54,527 nt of DNA. Origin: Gammaproteobacteria bacterium Gsub. GTDB lineage: Bacteria > Pseudomonadota > Gammaproteobacteria > PS1 > Pseudothioglobaceae. Shown here piece by piece: positions 16,877-25,660 of this stretch (positions are counted from its first letter, which is position 1; every line of letters starts with the position of its first letter). Made by a program: the position numbers and the translations under genes. The stretch covers positions 1-54,527 of the forward strand of contig JYIN01000009.1 of the NCBI GenBank assembly GCA_002007405.1, read 5' to 3'. Under the pieces are notes generated by a model. It was not told the origin of the DNA. It saw only the letters and a program-made list of their open reading frames with translations, and did no database searches.

Positions 16877-17785
16877 CTAAAAATTAATGCTGAGATCTTT
16901 TAAATCTATTGTTGTTGAAATTGGGGTCAGTTCAATTTTATTATTTTTACTAAATTGAGTTAAAAAATCTAACTTATCGACAAAAAAATTGTTATAAATT
17001 TTGCGATTGTGTCTATTTTGAAGATTCATTTTTTGCCGTTGTCCGTCATTATTAACAAGATAAAAATCAGTTTTTGGCGGGGTTTTTTCTAATGGGTCAT
17101 AAATAAAATTTAGCTGCACTTTATTATGTTTAGATAGTTTTTGAACTAGGGTTTTAGAGACTGTATCAAAATTAAAAAAATCACTGATAATGACTACCAA
17201 AGAACCATGTGAATTAGCACGATTTAGCCGTGATAGTGCAAAATTTAGGGTATTGGGGCTGGTGTTTTGAACTCGGCTTATGTCTGCTAACGCTTTTTGG
17301 TGAATTTCAACCAATTTTCCAATAAGCAGTTTGATGGCTGATTTTGGGGTTTTAGGTTTGATTTCAAAATGCTGGTTTTGACTATAAATCACTAAGCCAA
17401 TCTTATCATCAAATTTAAGTGCCAAAAAACCAAACAACACTCCGATTTTAGCGGCAATGACAGATTTGAATCTTTTTTTACTGGCAAATAGCATACTCGC
17501 ACTCAAATCAATGAGTAAAAAAACTGGTCTTTGGCGCTCTTCTCGGTAAGTTTTAATATAGGTTTTTTGCAATCTAGCGCTACTTTTCCAATCAATTGAG
17601 CGAATATCATCACCAAATTGGTATTGGCGAATTTGGTCAAAATCCATCCCCTGCCCTAATATTTTTGCCCGTCTTATACCGCTGTAGGTGTTATTAGCAT
17701 ATTTGTTGTTAATGGCTGGGATAATCAATTTTCCAACATCAATCAACTCACTATGGCCTAAATCAACGCCCTTGGTTATACTCAT
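16877..17785 (-). CDS. DUF58 domain protein (MoxR partner)
   Basis: A 302-residue soluble protein with the DUF58 core: GQGMDFDQIRQYQFGDDIRS followed by IDWKSSAR at about 47-75, and a vWA-like region with FLLIDLSASMLF near residue 92. DUF58 proteins are the usual partners of MoxR ATPases. The start overlaps the moxR stop by 4 nt. The sequence looks intact. Confidence 0.9.
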   Translation of the reverse strand: MSITKGVDLGHSELIDVGKLIIPAINNKYANNTYSGIRRAKILGQGMDFDQIRQYQFGDDIRSIDWKSSARLQKTYIKTYREERQRPVFLLIDLSASMLFASKKRFKSVIAAKIGVLFGFLALKFDDKIGLVIYSQNQHFEIKPKTPKSAIKLLIGKLVEIHQKALADISRVQNTSPNTLNFALSRLNRANSHGSLVVIISDFFNFDTVSKTLVQKLSKHNKVQLNFIYDPLEKTPPKTDFYLVNNDGQRQKMNLQNRHNRKIYNNFFVDKLDFLTQFSKNNKIELTPISTTIDLKDLSINF

Positions 17786-18729
17786 ACTGCACCAACACAG
17801 GACAAGAGTGTTGCAATGGCATCATTTTTACCAATCCCGCGGGTCTGTGCATCAAAGGTTAGAATAATGCGATGACGCAACACATCAAACGCCATAGCAC
17901 GCACATCATCGGGGGTTACAAAGTCGCGATTTTGTAAATAAGCATAAGCTTTGCTGGTTTTATCAAAGGCAATGCTAGCTCGGGTTGAGGCACCGTATTC
18001 AAATACGCCTTTTAGTTTATCGCTATATTTTTCGCCAAACCTTGTTGCTTGAACAATATTAAGCAAATACAATTCTACCTGGCTGTCCATATGTACATCT
18101 GCCACTTCATCTCTGGCATTGAATAAATCCTGAGGTTTGAGTTTTTCGGTGATAGGGGTGTGATGATGCGCTTCTGAGCGTAATAATTGCAGAATTTTAG
18201 CCTCTGACTCAACACTTGGATAATCCACCTCAGTATGAAGCAGGAATCTATCCAATTGTGCCTCTGAGAGCTCGTAAGTGCCCTCTTGCTCAATCGGGTT
18301 TTGAGTTGCCATAACCAAAAATAAATCATCCAACTGATGGGTTTGCCCAGAGACTGTGATTTGTTTTTCTGCCATCGCCTCAAGCAGTGCTGATTGTACT
18401 TTGGCAGGTGAGCGATTGATCTCATCAGCCAAAATAAAAGTATTAAAAAGAGGTCCTTTAATAAACTCAAACTCTGAATTTTGTGCCTTGTAAATTTGTG
18501 CACCAGTGAGGTCTGAGGGTAATAGATCGGGGGTAAATTGCACCCGTCCGAGGGTGGCTTCAATGCTATCACTCAAGGCTTTAAGGGCTCTGGTTTTTGC
18601 CACCCCCGGTGGTCCCTCAACCAAAAGATGTCCATCACACAAAAGTGAAATTAACATGGTATTAACGAGTTTTTCTTGTCCTAAGACTTGAGTATTAAGA
18701 TATTTGGATAGATTTTGTATGGCTTCCAT
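17782..18729 (-). CDS. MoxR-family AAA+ ATPase
   Basis: First gene of the Bat operon. I chose the ATG at 18729 (MEAIQNLSKYLNTQVLGQEK), giving 315 residues; the longer frame starts with TTG at 18792 and adds atypical residues. Walker A is GPPGVAKTRAL, Walker B is FILADEINRSPAKVQSALLEAM, and the sensor-1 region VMATQNPIEQEGTYELSEAQ is intact. MoxR proteins act as chaperone-like ATPases for vWA proteins, and four of the next genes fit that partnership. No clear Shine-Dalgarno is visible at either start. Confidence 0.93.
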   Translation of the reverse strand: MEAIQNLSKYLNTQVLGQEKLVNTMLISLLCDGHLLVEGPPGVAKTRALKALSDSIEATLGRVQFTPDLLPSDLTGAQIYKAQNSEFEFIKGPLFNTFILADEINRSPAKVQSALLEAMAEKQITVSGQTHQLDDLFLVMATQNPIEQEGTYELSEAQLDRFLLHTEVDYPSVESEAKILQLLRSEAHHHTPITEKLKPQDLFNARDEVADVHMDSQVELYLLNIVQATRFGEKYSDKLKGVFEYGASTRASIAFDKTSKAYAYLQNRDFVTPDDVRAMAFDVLRHRIILTFDAQTRGIGKNDAIATLLSCVGAV

Positions 18730-18802
18730 ATTGATAAAAGAAATAGTTAAAAGTTGTATGATGTAGATGGGTTGTTGGTTTATTTTTTTCAAGCATTACG
18801 GC

Positions 18803-19228
18803 TTAAAAAGGCTTGACTACTGCTAAAATAACAACAGCCACTAATATCAACACTGGAAACTCATTGAACCAACGGTAGAAAAGATGAGAATGGGTATTTT
18901 TATCCGCCCTAAACACCCCAACCAAATATCCACAATAAAAATGATAAATGATTAACACTACCACCAATACCAACTTAATAAGCAACCAATATTGCCCAGA
19001 AAATGCCTGCCATGCGTAATCTTGCAACATCCACAACCCCAAAATACTGGCAATCACAAAACTCGGCATCATAATTCCAAAATAGAGTTTGCGTTGCATG
19101 ATTTTAAAACGCTCAATGCTTATTTTATCCTTACTTAACGCATGATAAACAAACAGCCGTGGCAAATAAAATAATGCAGCAAACCAAGTAATAACGCTAA
19201 TAACATGAAAGGCTTTCACCCACAACAT
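18803..19228 (-). CDS. hemJ: Protoporphyrinogen IX oxidase, HemJ type
   Basis: A 141-residue integral membrane protein with four hydrophobic segments. The N-terminus LWVKAFHVISVITWFAALFY carries the HemJ heme-ligand His, and RLFVYH followed later by KLYFGIMMPSFV matches the family. HemJ oxidises protoporphyrinogen IX in heme synthesis in bacteria that lack HemG and HemY. It overlaps the end of a broken methyltransferase upstream by 13 nt and ends about 70 nt before the moxR start. Confidence 0.92.
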   Translation of the reverse strand: MLWVKAFHVISVITWFAALFYLPRLFVYHALSKDKISIERFKIMQRKLYFGIMMPSFVIASILGLWMLQDYAWQAFSGQYWLLIKLVLVVVLIIYHFYCGYLVGVFRADKNTHSHLFYRWFNEFPVLILVAVVILAVVKPF

Positions 19229-19683
19229 CGTCTGCTCCGAATAAATTCAGTTGTGGTGTTAACGGTACGCTGGCGTGTTTCATTAGTCACTTTCCCATTG
19301 CCCGAGTCTATCAGTTCATATTCTGCTTTTAAAGCAAAAAGATTTTCTTTAATATTTTTTATTTTTTCAGTTGTTATTTTTATTGCTAACTTTAATTTAT
19401 CAATTCCTATCCAATGTCTATTAAGCAAATGAGCGGATTTTAGGTATCTTCCAGAACCACAAAAATAATCTATAACAATACTATTTTTATTGGATAAATT
19501 TTTAATAATTAAATCCAAAATATCACCATTTTTTGAGTTGCTAATAGTGGAGGACCTGCCATTTGTAATCGTAAAGTTGCTATTAGTCGCAAACGCGGGG
19601 TCAATACAAATTAAATCAACCCTTCTACTCAGATTTTTGTCTTTAAGTAAAAATTCAATGCTTAATTTTGTCCAGTAATACAT
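19216..19683 (-). pseudogene. Remnant of an N6/N4 DNA methyltransferase (internally deleted)
   Basis: The 155-codon frame has two motifs of the DNA methylase N-4/N-6 family: DLICIDPAFATNSNFT (catalytic motif IV, normally DPPF or DPPY, here DPAF) and VIDYFCGSGRYLKSAHLLNR (SAM-binding motif I). In intact enzymes of this beta-like order they lie well over 100 residues apart; here only about 50 residues separate them and no target-recognition region is left. The second catalytic proline is replaced by Ala. The frame is open but the protein is almost certainly inactive, so it is called a remnant. It overlaps the hemJ start. Confidence 0.75.
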
Positions 19684-19866
19684 GATTTCCTTATTTTAGC
19701 GACTAACAAAGGTCATTATAGTAAAATACGCCACATCCAACCATCTTCCTTTAAAAAAAAGAGTTTGACTGGCAGATTGATAATATGGGTAGATACATAA
19801 ATAAGGCTTGGTTATTTTTTGGTGTAAAATCTCAAATTGCGTTGATTGTAATAATTTTTTAAGTTT

Positions 19867-21117
19867 ATGGAATTTAATTTATTTACTTTAATATTTTTAA
19901 TCGCAGCACTGGCTTATGTTGTTACTCTTTTATGGTTAAATGTTAGGCAAGATAAGTCTGTTGTTCAATCGTTTGAGGTGGTGCCAAAAGAATTTAGTGC
20001 AAAGATCAACCTAGCCGAGCACCAAAAAGCTGCACAATACACACAAGCTAAACTAGAGATTAGTCACTTTGAGATTATTTTTTCAACATTGATACTTTTG
20101 GCATGGACACTTGGTGGCGGGATGAACCTGCTTGATACTGTTTGGCAAGCACAAACTGATAATCGTTTGCATATAGGAGCAGGGTTTATTATGAGTTTAG
20201 TAATACTGGGTGGTTTGATTGACCTGCCTTTTAGTATTTACCGCACTTTTATATTAGAACAAAAATTTGGGTTTAATAAAACCAAGGTTAAAACCTTTAT
20301 CATGGATTTGTTTAAAGGGTTGTTACTTATGCTAATTATTGGTCTGCCTTTGATTTATGCTATTTTGTATTTGATGGGGGTAATGGGCGTATATTGGTGG
20401 GTTTATGTTTGGCTGGTGCTGAGCGGGTTTTCGCTACTGATATTATGGCTTTATCCAACTTATATTGCCCCGATTTTTAATAAATTTAAACCGCTTGATA
20501 ATCCCAAACTTAGTGCTAAAATTAACACTCTACTGGAGCGCACAGGGTTTAAAAGTGATGGCGTGTTTGTGATGGACGGCTCTAAAAGGTCAGCACATGG
20601 CAATGCTTATTTTACTGGGATTGGCAAAAATAAACGCATTGTTTTTTTTGATACACTGTTAAAAGGCATGAAAGATGAAGAAGTGGTGGCAATTCTTGCA
20701 CATGAATTGGGGCATTTTCACCATAAACATATTCGCAAACAAATGCTGGCTTCATTTGGGCTGACGCTATTTGGCTTGGCACTTTTGGGTTATTTAATCA
20801 ATCAAGATTGGTTTTTCCACGGGCTAGGTGTTAGTCGTATGTCTGACCATACAGCCTTAATTTTATTTGTTTTGATAATGCCAGTGTTTAGTTTTTTTAT
20901 CACCCCAATTGGTAACTATCTATCACGCAAACACGAATTTGAAGCGGATGCCTTTGCTGCCAAGCATACCAGTACTGATGATTTAATCTCATCTTTAGTC
21001 AAACTTTACCGTGATAACGCAGCAACACTCACACCTGATTATCTGTATTCCGCTTTTCACGATTCACATCCCGGCGCAACAATTCGTATCAACCATTTAA
21101 AAGGGCAAACAACATGA
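19867..21117 (+). CDS. M48 family zinc metalloprotease (Ste24/CAAX protease type)
   Basis: A 416-residue inner-membrane protease with about six hydrophobic segments. The zinc motif HELGHFHHKHIRK lies near residue 280 (preceded by EEVVAILA), and the third ligand region SRKHEFEADAFAAKH is near residue 357. The segment RSAHGNAYFTGIGKNKRIVFFDTLL is the conserved Ste24 element before the zinc site. Bacterial members probably act in membrane protein quality control. The stop overlaps the start of the cytochrome gene by 4 nt. Upstream, TTGGTT and TAAAAT boxes near 19807-19830 may form its promoter. Confidence 0.94.
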   Translation: MEFNLFTLIFLIAALAYVVTLLWLNVRQDKSVVQSFEVVPKEFSAKINLAEHQKAAQYTQAKLEISHFEIIFSTLILLAWTLGGGMNLLDTVWQAQTDNRLHIGAGFIMSLVILGGLIDLPFSIYRTFILEQKFGFNKTKVKTFIMDLFKGLLLMLIIGLPLIYAILYLMGVMGVYWWVYVWLVLSGFSLLILWLYPTYIAPIFNKFKPLDNPKLSAKINTLLERTGFKSDGVFVMDGSKRSAHGNAYFTGIGKNKRIVFFDTLLKGMKDEEVVAILAHELGHFHHKHIRKQMLASFGLTLFGLALLGYLINQDWFFHGLGVSRMSDHTALILFVLIMPVFSFFITPIGNYLSRKHEFEADAFAAKHTSTDDLISSLVKLYRDNAATLTPDYLYSAFHDSHPGATIRINHLKGQTT

Positions 21118-21386
21118 AAAAAACATTACTAATAGGCATTTTACTAAACACTGCCACTTTTGCCTCTGAAGAGGGCAAAAATCTACATAATCAATCTTGC
21201 GTAGCTTGCCATGTTGTGCAACACAATGCTGATTTTTATACCCGAGAAGATCGCAGAATAGTCTCACTGCCAAAACTCGGTGGGCAAGTCAGTCGCTGTG
21301 TTTCAACTTTAGGCTTGGAATGGTTCCCTGATGAAGAAAAATCTGTGGTGGATTATCTAAATAACCAATATTATAAATTTAAATAA
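21114..21386 (+). CDS. Small periplasmic monoheme cytochrome c
   Basis: A 90-residue protein with a signal peptide (MKKTLLIGILLNTATFA), one heme-attachment motif CVACH near residues 34-38, and a C-terminal pattern DEEKSVVDYLNNQYYKF common in small class I cytochromes. A Met axial ligand is not obvious in the short C-terminal half; the region LGGQVSRCVSTLGLEWF carries an extra Cys instead. The electron-transfer partner is unknown. It is translationally coupled to the M48 protease and followed by rsgA after 9 nt. Confidence 0.85.
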   Translation: MKKTLLIGILLNTATFASEEGKNLHNQSCVACHVVQHNADFYTREDRRIVSLPKLGGQVSRCVSTLGLEWFPDEEKSVVDYLNNQYYKFK

Positions 21387-21395
21387 TAACAAACT

Positions 21396-22352
21396 TTGAC
21401 GCTAATACGGCAACAACCATGGCAATTTGAAAAAATTCAAACTAAACACACTGATAAATCCAATAGAAAAGTTGATCATTTTAAGTTGCTAAATAACGCA
21501 AAATCACAAATAGGGCTGGTTATCACCCGCTATGGACGGCGTTTATTAGTAGAATCAAAATCAGGCAATTTATACCTTTGCACGAGTAGGCGTAATATCG
21601 GACCATCAGTTACTGGCGACCGAATTATTTTTCAGGCGACTAACCATGATACGGGGGTGATAGTTGCTCTATTTGAGCGTACAAATCAACTCAGCCAAGC
21701 ATACAAACTCATCGCCACTAATATTAACCAACTTTGGTTAATCGTTGCCATAGAGCCACGCTATCAATTTGAATTGATTGATCGGTATTTGGTGATAGCG
21801 GAAAATTGGGGTTTGCCAATTGGTATTGTTATCAATAAAATTGAATTGGCACGCGATAGGAGTAAAGTCAAAGCGGATTTTTCTAGGTATGAATCAGCGG
21901 GTTATTCAGTGCAATATTTGAGTGTCAAAACACGGCTTAATATTGAACAATTAAAAACCAAACTCAACACTAAAACCCAACTTTTTTTAGGGCAATCTGG
22001 GGTCGGAAAATCTTCTCTTATTAACACCCTGATTCCGCAACTTAATCTTCGCGTTAATGCGATTTCTAACAAAACTAAATTAGGCAAGCACACCACCACC
22101 AATACTGCCCTTTATCATGTTCCTTCAGGCGGTAACTTGATTGACTCACCAGGGGTTGCGCAATTTCAATTAGATACATTAACGAATGCGCAAATTGTGC
22201 GTGGGTTTAGAGAGTTTAAACCTTTTGCTGGGCAATGTAGGTTTAGAAATTGTGTGCACATTAAAGAGCCTGATTGTGGCATTAAAACAGCGGTAAAATC
22301 AGGAGAAATTCATCCTCAACGCTATCAAAATTATCTTGCCTTAATCCAATAA
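21396..22352 (+). CDS. rsgA: Ribosome small subunit-dependent GTPase A
   Basis: A circularly permuted GTPase that matures the 30S subunit. The order is G4 (NKIEL), then G1 P-loop GQSGVGKSSLINTLIP, then G3 DSPGVAQFQL, and a C-terminal zinc-binding region CRFRNCVHIKEPDCGIK. The N-terminus is an OB-fold (residues about 35-100). The 318-residue length is within the family range. The predicted start is a TTG at 21396; no ATG lies nearby in frame. It is probably co-transcribed with the two genes before it. Confidence 0.95.
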   Translation: MTLIRQQPWQFEKIQTKHTDKSNRKVDHFKLLNNAKSQIGLVITRYGRRLLVESKSGNLYLCTSRRNIGPSVTGDRIIFQATNHDTGVIVALFERTNQLSQAYKLIATNINQLWLIVAIEPRYQFELIDRYLVIAENWGLPIGIVINKIELARDRSKVKADFSRYESAGYSVQYLSVKTRLNIEQLKTKLNTKTQLFLGQSGVGKSSLINTLIPQLNLRVNAISNKTKLGKHTTTNTALYHVPSGGNLIDSPGVAQFQLDTLTNAQIVRGFREFKPFAGQCRFRNCVHIKEPDCGIKTAVKSGEIHPQRYQNYLALIQ

Positions 22353-22427
22353 AAAACCGAAAAAACAGGTGTTAGTTTGTGATTTTTGCATCTATATTGG
22401 AGGCTCAATGGTCGGTAGAAGCACACA

Positions 22428-23810
22428 TTATTCAAATTCCATTTGCCTAAAAATACGCTCAGCATTTTGACGCCTCAATTCTTGATAAGTACCCCAGTCA
22501 CGATAAGCGGATTGGTCAATATTATAGGCATCAAACAAATTGCCATCTGCATCTAATATTTTTTTAACTTGAGTGTGCATATATACTAAATAATCTTTGG
22601 TAAATTTACTTACAGTAGCGAGGTCAGTTGGCGCCCCATGACCAGGGATAATAATACGGGGGTTTAGTGCCACAACCTTATCCCAAGTTTTAATCCAAGC
22701 AGCAATGTCTGTATGCGGAAATACAGGCAACATTCGTTCGTTAAAGGCGGTATCACCACTGATGAGAATTTTTTGTTTGGGCAGCCAAAGCTGGATGTCA
22801 TCAGGCGAGTGAGAGTCGCCTAAATGTAATAATTCAATCTCAGTATCGCCCAAAGTGAGCTGCATTTTGTCTTCAAAAGTTTTATCGGGGAGAATGACCT
22901 GCGTGCCACTCATTTTATCTTTTTGAGTACGCAGTGCACGCGCATAAATATCATCACCATTGCGTTTGATTTCTTTATAAGCTTCAACATGGGCGATAAT
23001 TTTTGCCCCCTGTTGCTGCCAATAATTAGAACCTAGGATGGCATGTCCTTGTGCATTTTCCAACACTACGAATTTAACTTTTTGAGAGGTTATTTTTTTG
23101 ATCTCATCATCTAAGGCTTTGGCAAGTAAATAACTGCCACCTGCATTGAACACCAATACCCCATCAGTTGTTACAATAAAAGAGAGGTTGTTGTTGTGAT
23201 TTGAGTTTTGATAAGTGGATGGCTGTGTTGCGCCAATTGCCGAGTAGATGCCACGCTCAACTTTAATGGGTTTTTTATATAAGATGGTGTCGGTTTCATA
23301 ATCGCTGATATTAACAGGATTGCCCGCATCACGCCAAGCAAAATACCCATCAGCATAATTTTTAACATTCGTATAGCCCATGTCTTCCAATGTTTTTGTA
23401 GCCAGTGGTGAGCGCTTATTTGTGCCACAGTAAAGCACAATTGGGGTTTCTTTATGATTGGCATAATCTTTAATTCTAAATTCTAACCAGCCTCTAGGGA
23501 TATTAATATTTTGACCACGACTAATGCTACCTAACTGGACGATTTCTTCTGCCGAGCGCACATCTATTAGTAGTGCATCTGGATGATTGTTGAGTAAATG
23601 CACCAGCGCTTCAGTATCAATATTGGTAATGCTTTTTTTTACCAATTCAAGCACTTCACTACCCTGTATCAAACCCTCTTTAGAATCGGTAGCAAAGGCT
23701 TCTTTCTCACTTGGAGTTTTCATCTGTAGTGGAGCATTTACTGAGATGGTACTCAGGTCTGCATTTGTAAAAGTGGTGAGAAAACTTAAAAATAGGAGTG
23801 CGTATTTCAT
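22428..23810 (-). CDS. Secreted rhodanese / metallo-beta-lactamase-fold fusion protein
   Basis: A 460-residue protein: signal peptide (about 1-18), linker, rhodanese domain (about 65-165) with an intact active-site loop CGTNKRS at Cys128, and a metallo-beta-lactamase fold (about 200-400). In the MBL domain the usual first metal motif HxHxDH is NAQGHA (Asn252, Gln254, His256, Ala257), while the later elements look kept: GDSHSPDD, ISGDTAF and PGHGAP. The order rhodanese then MBL is the reverse of CstB-type persulfide dioxygenases. A periplasmic sulfur-handling role is plausible from the rhodanese domain, but the reaction is unknown. Confidence 0.85.
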   Translation of the reverse strand: MKYALLFLSFLTTFTNADLSTISVNAPLQMKTPSEKEAFATDSKEGLIQGSEVLELVKKSITNIDTEALVHLLNNHPDALLIDVRSAEEIVQLGSISRGQNINIPRGWLEFRIKDYANHKETPIVLYCGTNKRSPLATKTLEDMGYTNVKNYADGYFAWRDAGNPVNISDYETDTILYKKPIKVERGIYSAIGATQPSTYQNSNHNNNLSFIVTTDGVLVFNAGGSYLLAKALDDEIKKITSQKVKFVVLENAQGHAILGSNYWQQQGAKIIAHVEAYKEIKRNGDDIYARALRTQKDKMSGTQVILPDKTFEDKMQLTLGDTEIELLHLGDSHSPDDIQLWLPKQKILISGDTAFNERMLPVFPHTDIAAWIKTWDKVVALNPRIIIPGHGAPTDLATVSKFTKDYLVYMHTQVKKILDADGNLFDAYNIDQSAYRDWGTYQELRRQNAERIFRQMEFE

Positions 23811-23842
23811 AATTTTAAAGCTGGTTAACTGGGTTTTATTTT

Positions 23843-23854
23843 GAGACCTTTGCG
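23843..23854 (+). repeat. IS-end-like motif, copy 1
   Basis: GAGACCTTTGCG, inside the 16-base string TTTGAGACCTTTGCGT that also occurs on the minus strand at 44350-44335. It resembles terminal inverted repeats of some IS5-group elements, but no transposase is nearby. Confidence 0.35.
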
Positions 23855-24337
23855 TCGTTATGCAAAAATCTTATTATACAAATTTTTGTTGTGGGGGTTG
23901 AAATAGATTTTTTTAGAAGGTATTTTTACCTGTTTTGAGCGTATTAAAAAATAAGGCTTATAAAACTTTAATTGGGATATTTTAAATATTTTTAGGTTTA
24001 TTCATACCTTAAAGGTCAGGGGATTGACTTTAATGTTTTTTAGTAACTTTTAGAAGTTTTCACCTATGAAGTTTTTTATTATTTTGTTAAATTTAAACCC
24101 ATACTTTTTAATACTAAATTAAAAACATCATAAATATTTGCTTCCAACAAACTTTACTAAAGGGTATTTTTTATAATTGCAAGTGCATAGACTGTATTCT
24201 ATAAAAAACTTGCCTTTAAAGGCCGCATTTCGCTACGCCCTATATGCCTCCCCCCGTATAGATGACATTTGTTGGGTTTAAGTAAAAATTTGAAGATGCC
24301 ATACTGGCAGTGAATCTTGCCTGTTTAGCGGGCATTG

Positions 24338-24369
24338 CTTGCTTTATTTTCCAAAAAAAAGAAAGCAAG
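24338..24369. other. Hairpin upstream of lysC
   Basis: CTTGCTTT (24338-24345) pairs with AAAGCAAG (24362-24369) around an A-rich loop, 29 bp before the lysC -10 box. It may be an old terminator or a regulatory structure; neither can be shown from the sequence. Confidence 0.4.
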
Positions 24370-24397
24370 GCCTGCTCAAAGTTAAGAATATAAAAGG

Positions 24398-24403
24398 TAT
24401 AAT
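24398..24403 (+). promoter_or_regulatory. Likely -10 box of the lysC operon
   Basis: A perfect TATAAT lies 30 bp before the lysC start, with only a weak -35 candidate. Confidence 0.55.
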
Positions 24404-24433
24404 GCCAGCCATTATTTATTTAATTGATGAAAT

Positions 24434-25657
24434 ATGGCATTGATTGTGCAAAAGTACGGCGGCACTTCAGTAGGTTCGCTTGCGCGTATTCAAACTGTTG
24501 CACAAAAAATTAAAACCTTTAAAGAGGGCGGCGCTCAATTAGTAGTGAGTGTATCGGCTATGAGTGGTGAGACCAGTCGCATGATTAAACTTGCCAAAGA
24601 AATTCAAGATGTACCCTCTTTAAGAGAGATGGATGTGCTTTTAACCACAGGCGAACAGGTAACGATTGCTTTATTGTCTATGGCACTACAACAATTGGGT
24701 TGCGATGCGATATCCTACACTGGTGCACAGGTGCAAATTATCACCGACTCCAAGCATGGCAAGGCGCGCATCAAATCAATTGATGGTCACCGTATTCGTA
24801 GCCGTTTAGACGAGGGCAAAGTAGTAGTAGTGGCAGGGTTTCAAGGTATAGATGAATTTGGACATATTACCACACTTGGACGAGGTGGCTCTGACACCAC
24901 AGCAGTGGCTTTAGCAGCAGCGCTGAATGCTGATGAATGCCAGATTTACACTGATGTAGATGGGGTTTATACCACTGACCCAAATATTGAACCCAAAGCA
25001 CGAAAAATGAGGTCAGTGAGTTATGAAGAAATGTTGGAAATGGCATCACTCGGTTCAAAAGTATTGCAAATTCGATCCGTTGAATTTGCATCAAAATATC
25101 AAGTGCCTTTAAGAGTTTTATCATCAATGATTGACAAACCAATAGGCACATTAATAACCAGAGAGGAAAATATTATGGAACAAGCCATTATTTCAGGAAT
25201 TACTCATAATAAAGACGAGGCAAAACTCAGTTTAATCGGGGTGCCAGATAAGCCCGGCATCGCTTATAAAATATTAAGCCCGATTAGTGAAGCAAATATT
25301 GAGGTAGATATGATTGTGCAAAGCGTATCAGCACGCGAAGGGCTAACTAATTTTGCCTTTACTGTGCATCGTAATGACTTTAACAAGGCGCAGGCAATCC
25401 TTCAGAGTACTTGTAAAAAATTATCCGCTATAGCAGTGCAAAGTGATGATAAAGTGGTCAAAGTGTCTTTGGTAGGCATAGGTATGCGTTCACATGCCGG
25501 GATTGCCACCCAAATGTTTGGAGCGTTGGATAAAGAAAATATTAATATTCAAATGATTGCCACCTCAGAGATTAAAATATCGGTTGTCATTGATGAAAAA
25601 TATTTAGAGCTTGCAGTGCGCTCGCTGCACAATGCGTTTGGATTAGATAAGGAATAA
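24434..25657 (+). CDS. lysC: Aspartate kinase
   Basis: Phosphorylates aspartate, the first step to lysine, threonine and methionine. The 407-residue protein starts with the kinase signature VQKYGGTSVGSLARIQ. It has the catalytic-domain motifs TTGEQVTIALLSMALQQLG and TLGRGGSDTTAVALA, and two C-terminal ACT domains (about 265-405). Monofunctional aspartokinase of this length is typical for bacteria with a separate hom gene, here at 8031. ilvE follows after 3 nt. Confidence 0.97.
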   Translation: MALIVQKYGGTSVGSLARIQTVAQKIKTFKEGGAQLVVSVSAMSGETSRMIKLAKEIQDVPSLREMDVLLTTGEQVTIALLSMALQQLGCDAISYTGAQVQIITDSKHGKARIKSIDGHRIRSRLDEGKVVVVAGFQGIDEFGHITTLGRGGSDTTAVALAAALNADECQIYTDVDGVYTTDPNIEPKARKMRSVSYEEMLEMASLGSKVLQIRSVEFASKYQVPLRVLSSMIDKPIGTLITREENIMEQAIISGITHNKDEAKLSLIGVPDKPGIAYKILSPISEANIEVDMIVQSVSAREGLTNFAFTVHRNDFNKAQAILQSTCKKLSAIAVQSDDKVVKVSLVGIGMRSHAGIATQMFGALDKENINIQMIATSEIKISVVIDEKYLELAVRSLHNAFGLDKE

Positions 25658-25660
25658 AAT

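Larger units (their letters stand above)
23811..24433. other. Long non-coding stretch before lysC
   Basis: About 620 bp without a supported gene. It contains an IS-end-like motif (23843-23854), a 12-bp perfect palindrome GCCTTTAAAGGC (24212-24223), a hairpin (24338-24369) and the likely lysC promoter (24398-24403). The rest is AT-rich and shows no coding pattern. Confidence 0.6.

Noticed and set aside
24212..24223. Perfect 12-bp palindrome GCCTTTAAAGGC as an operator
   Set aside because: It is about 190 bp from the lysC promoter and no known regulator with this site could be named.
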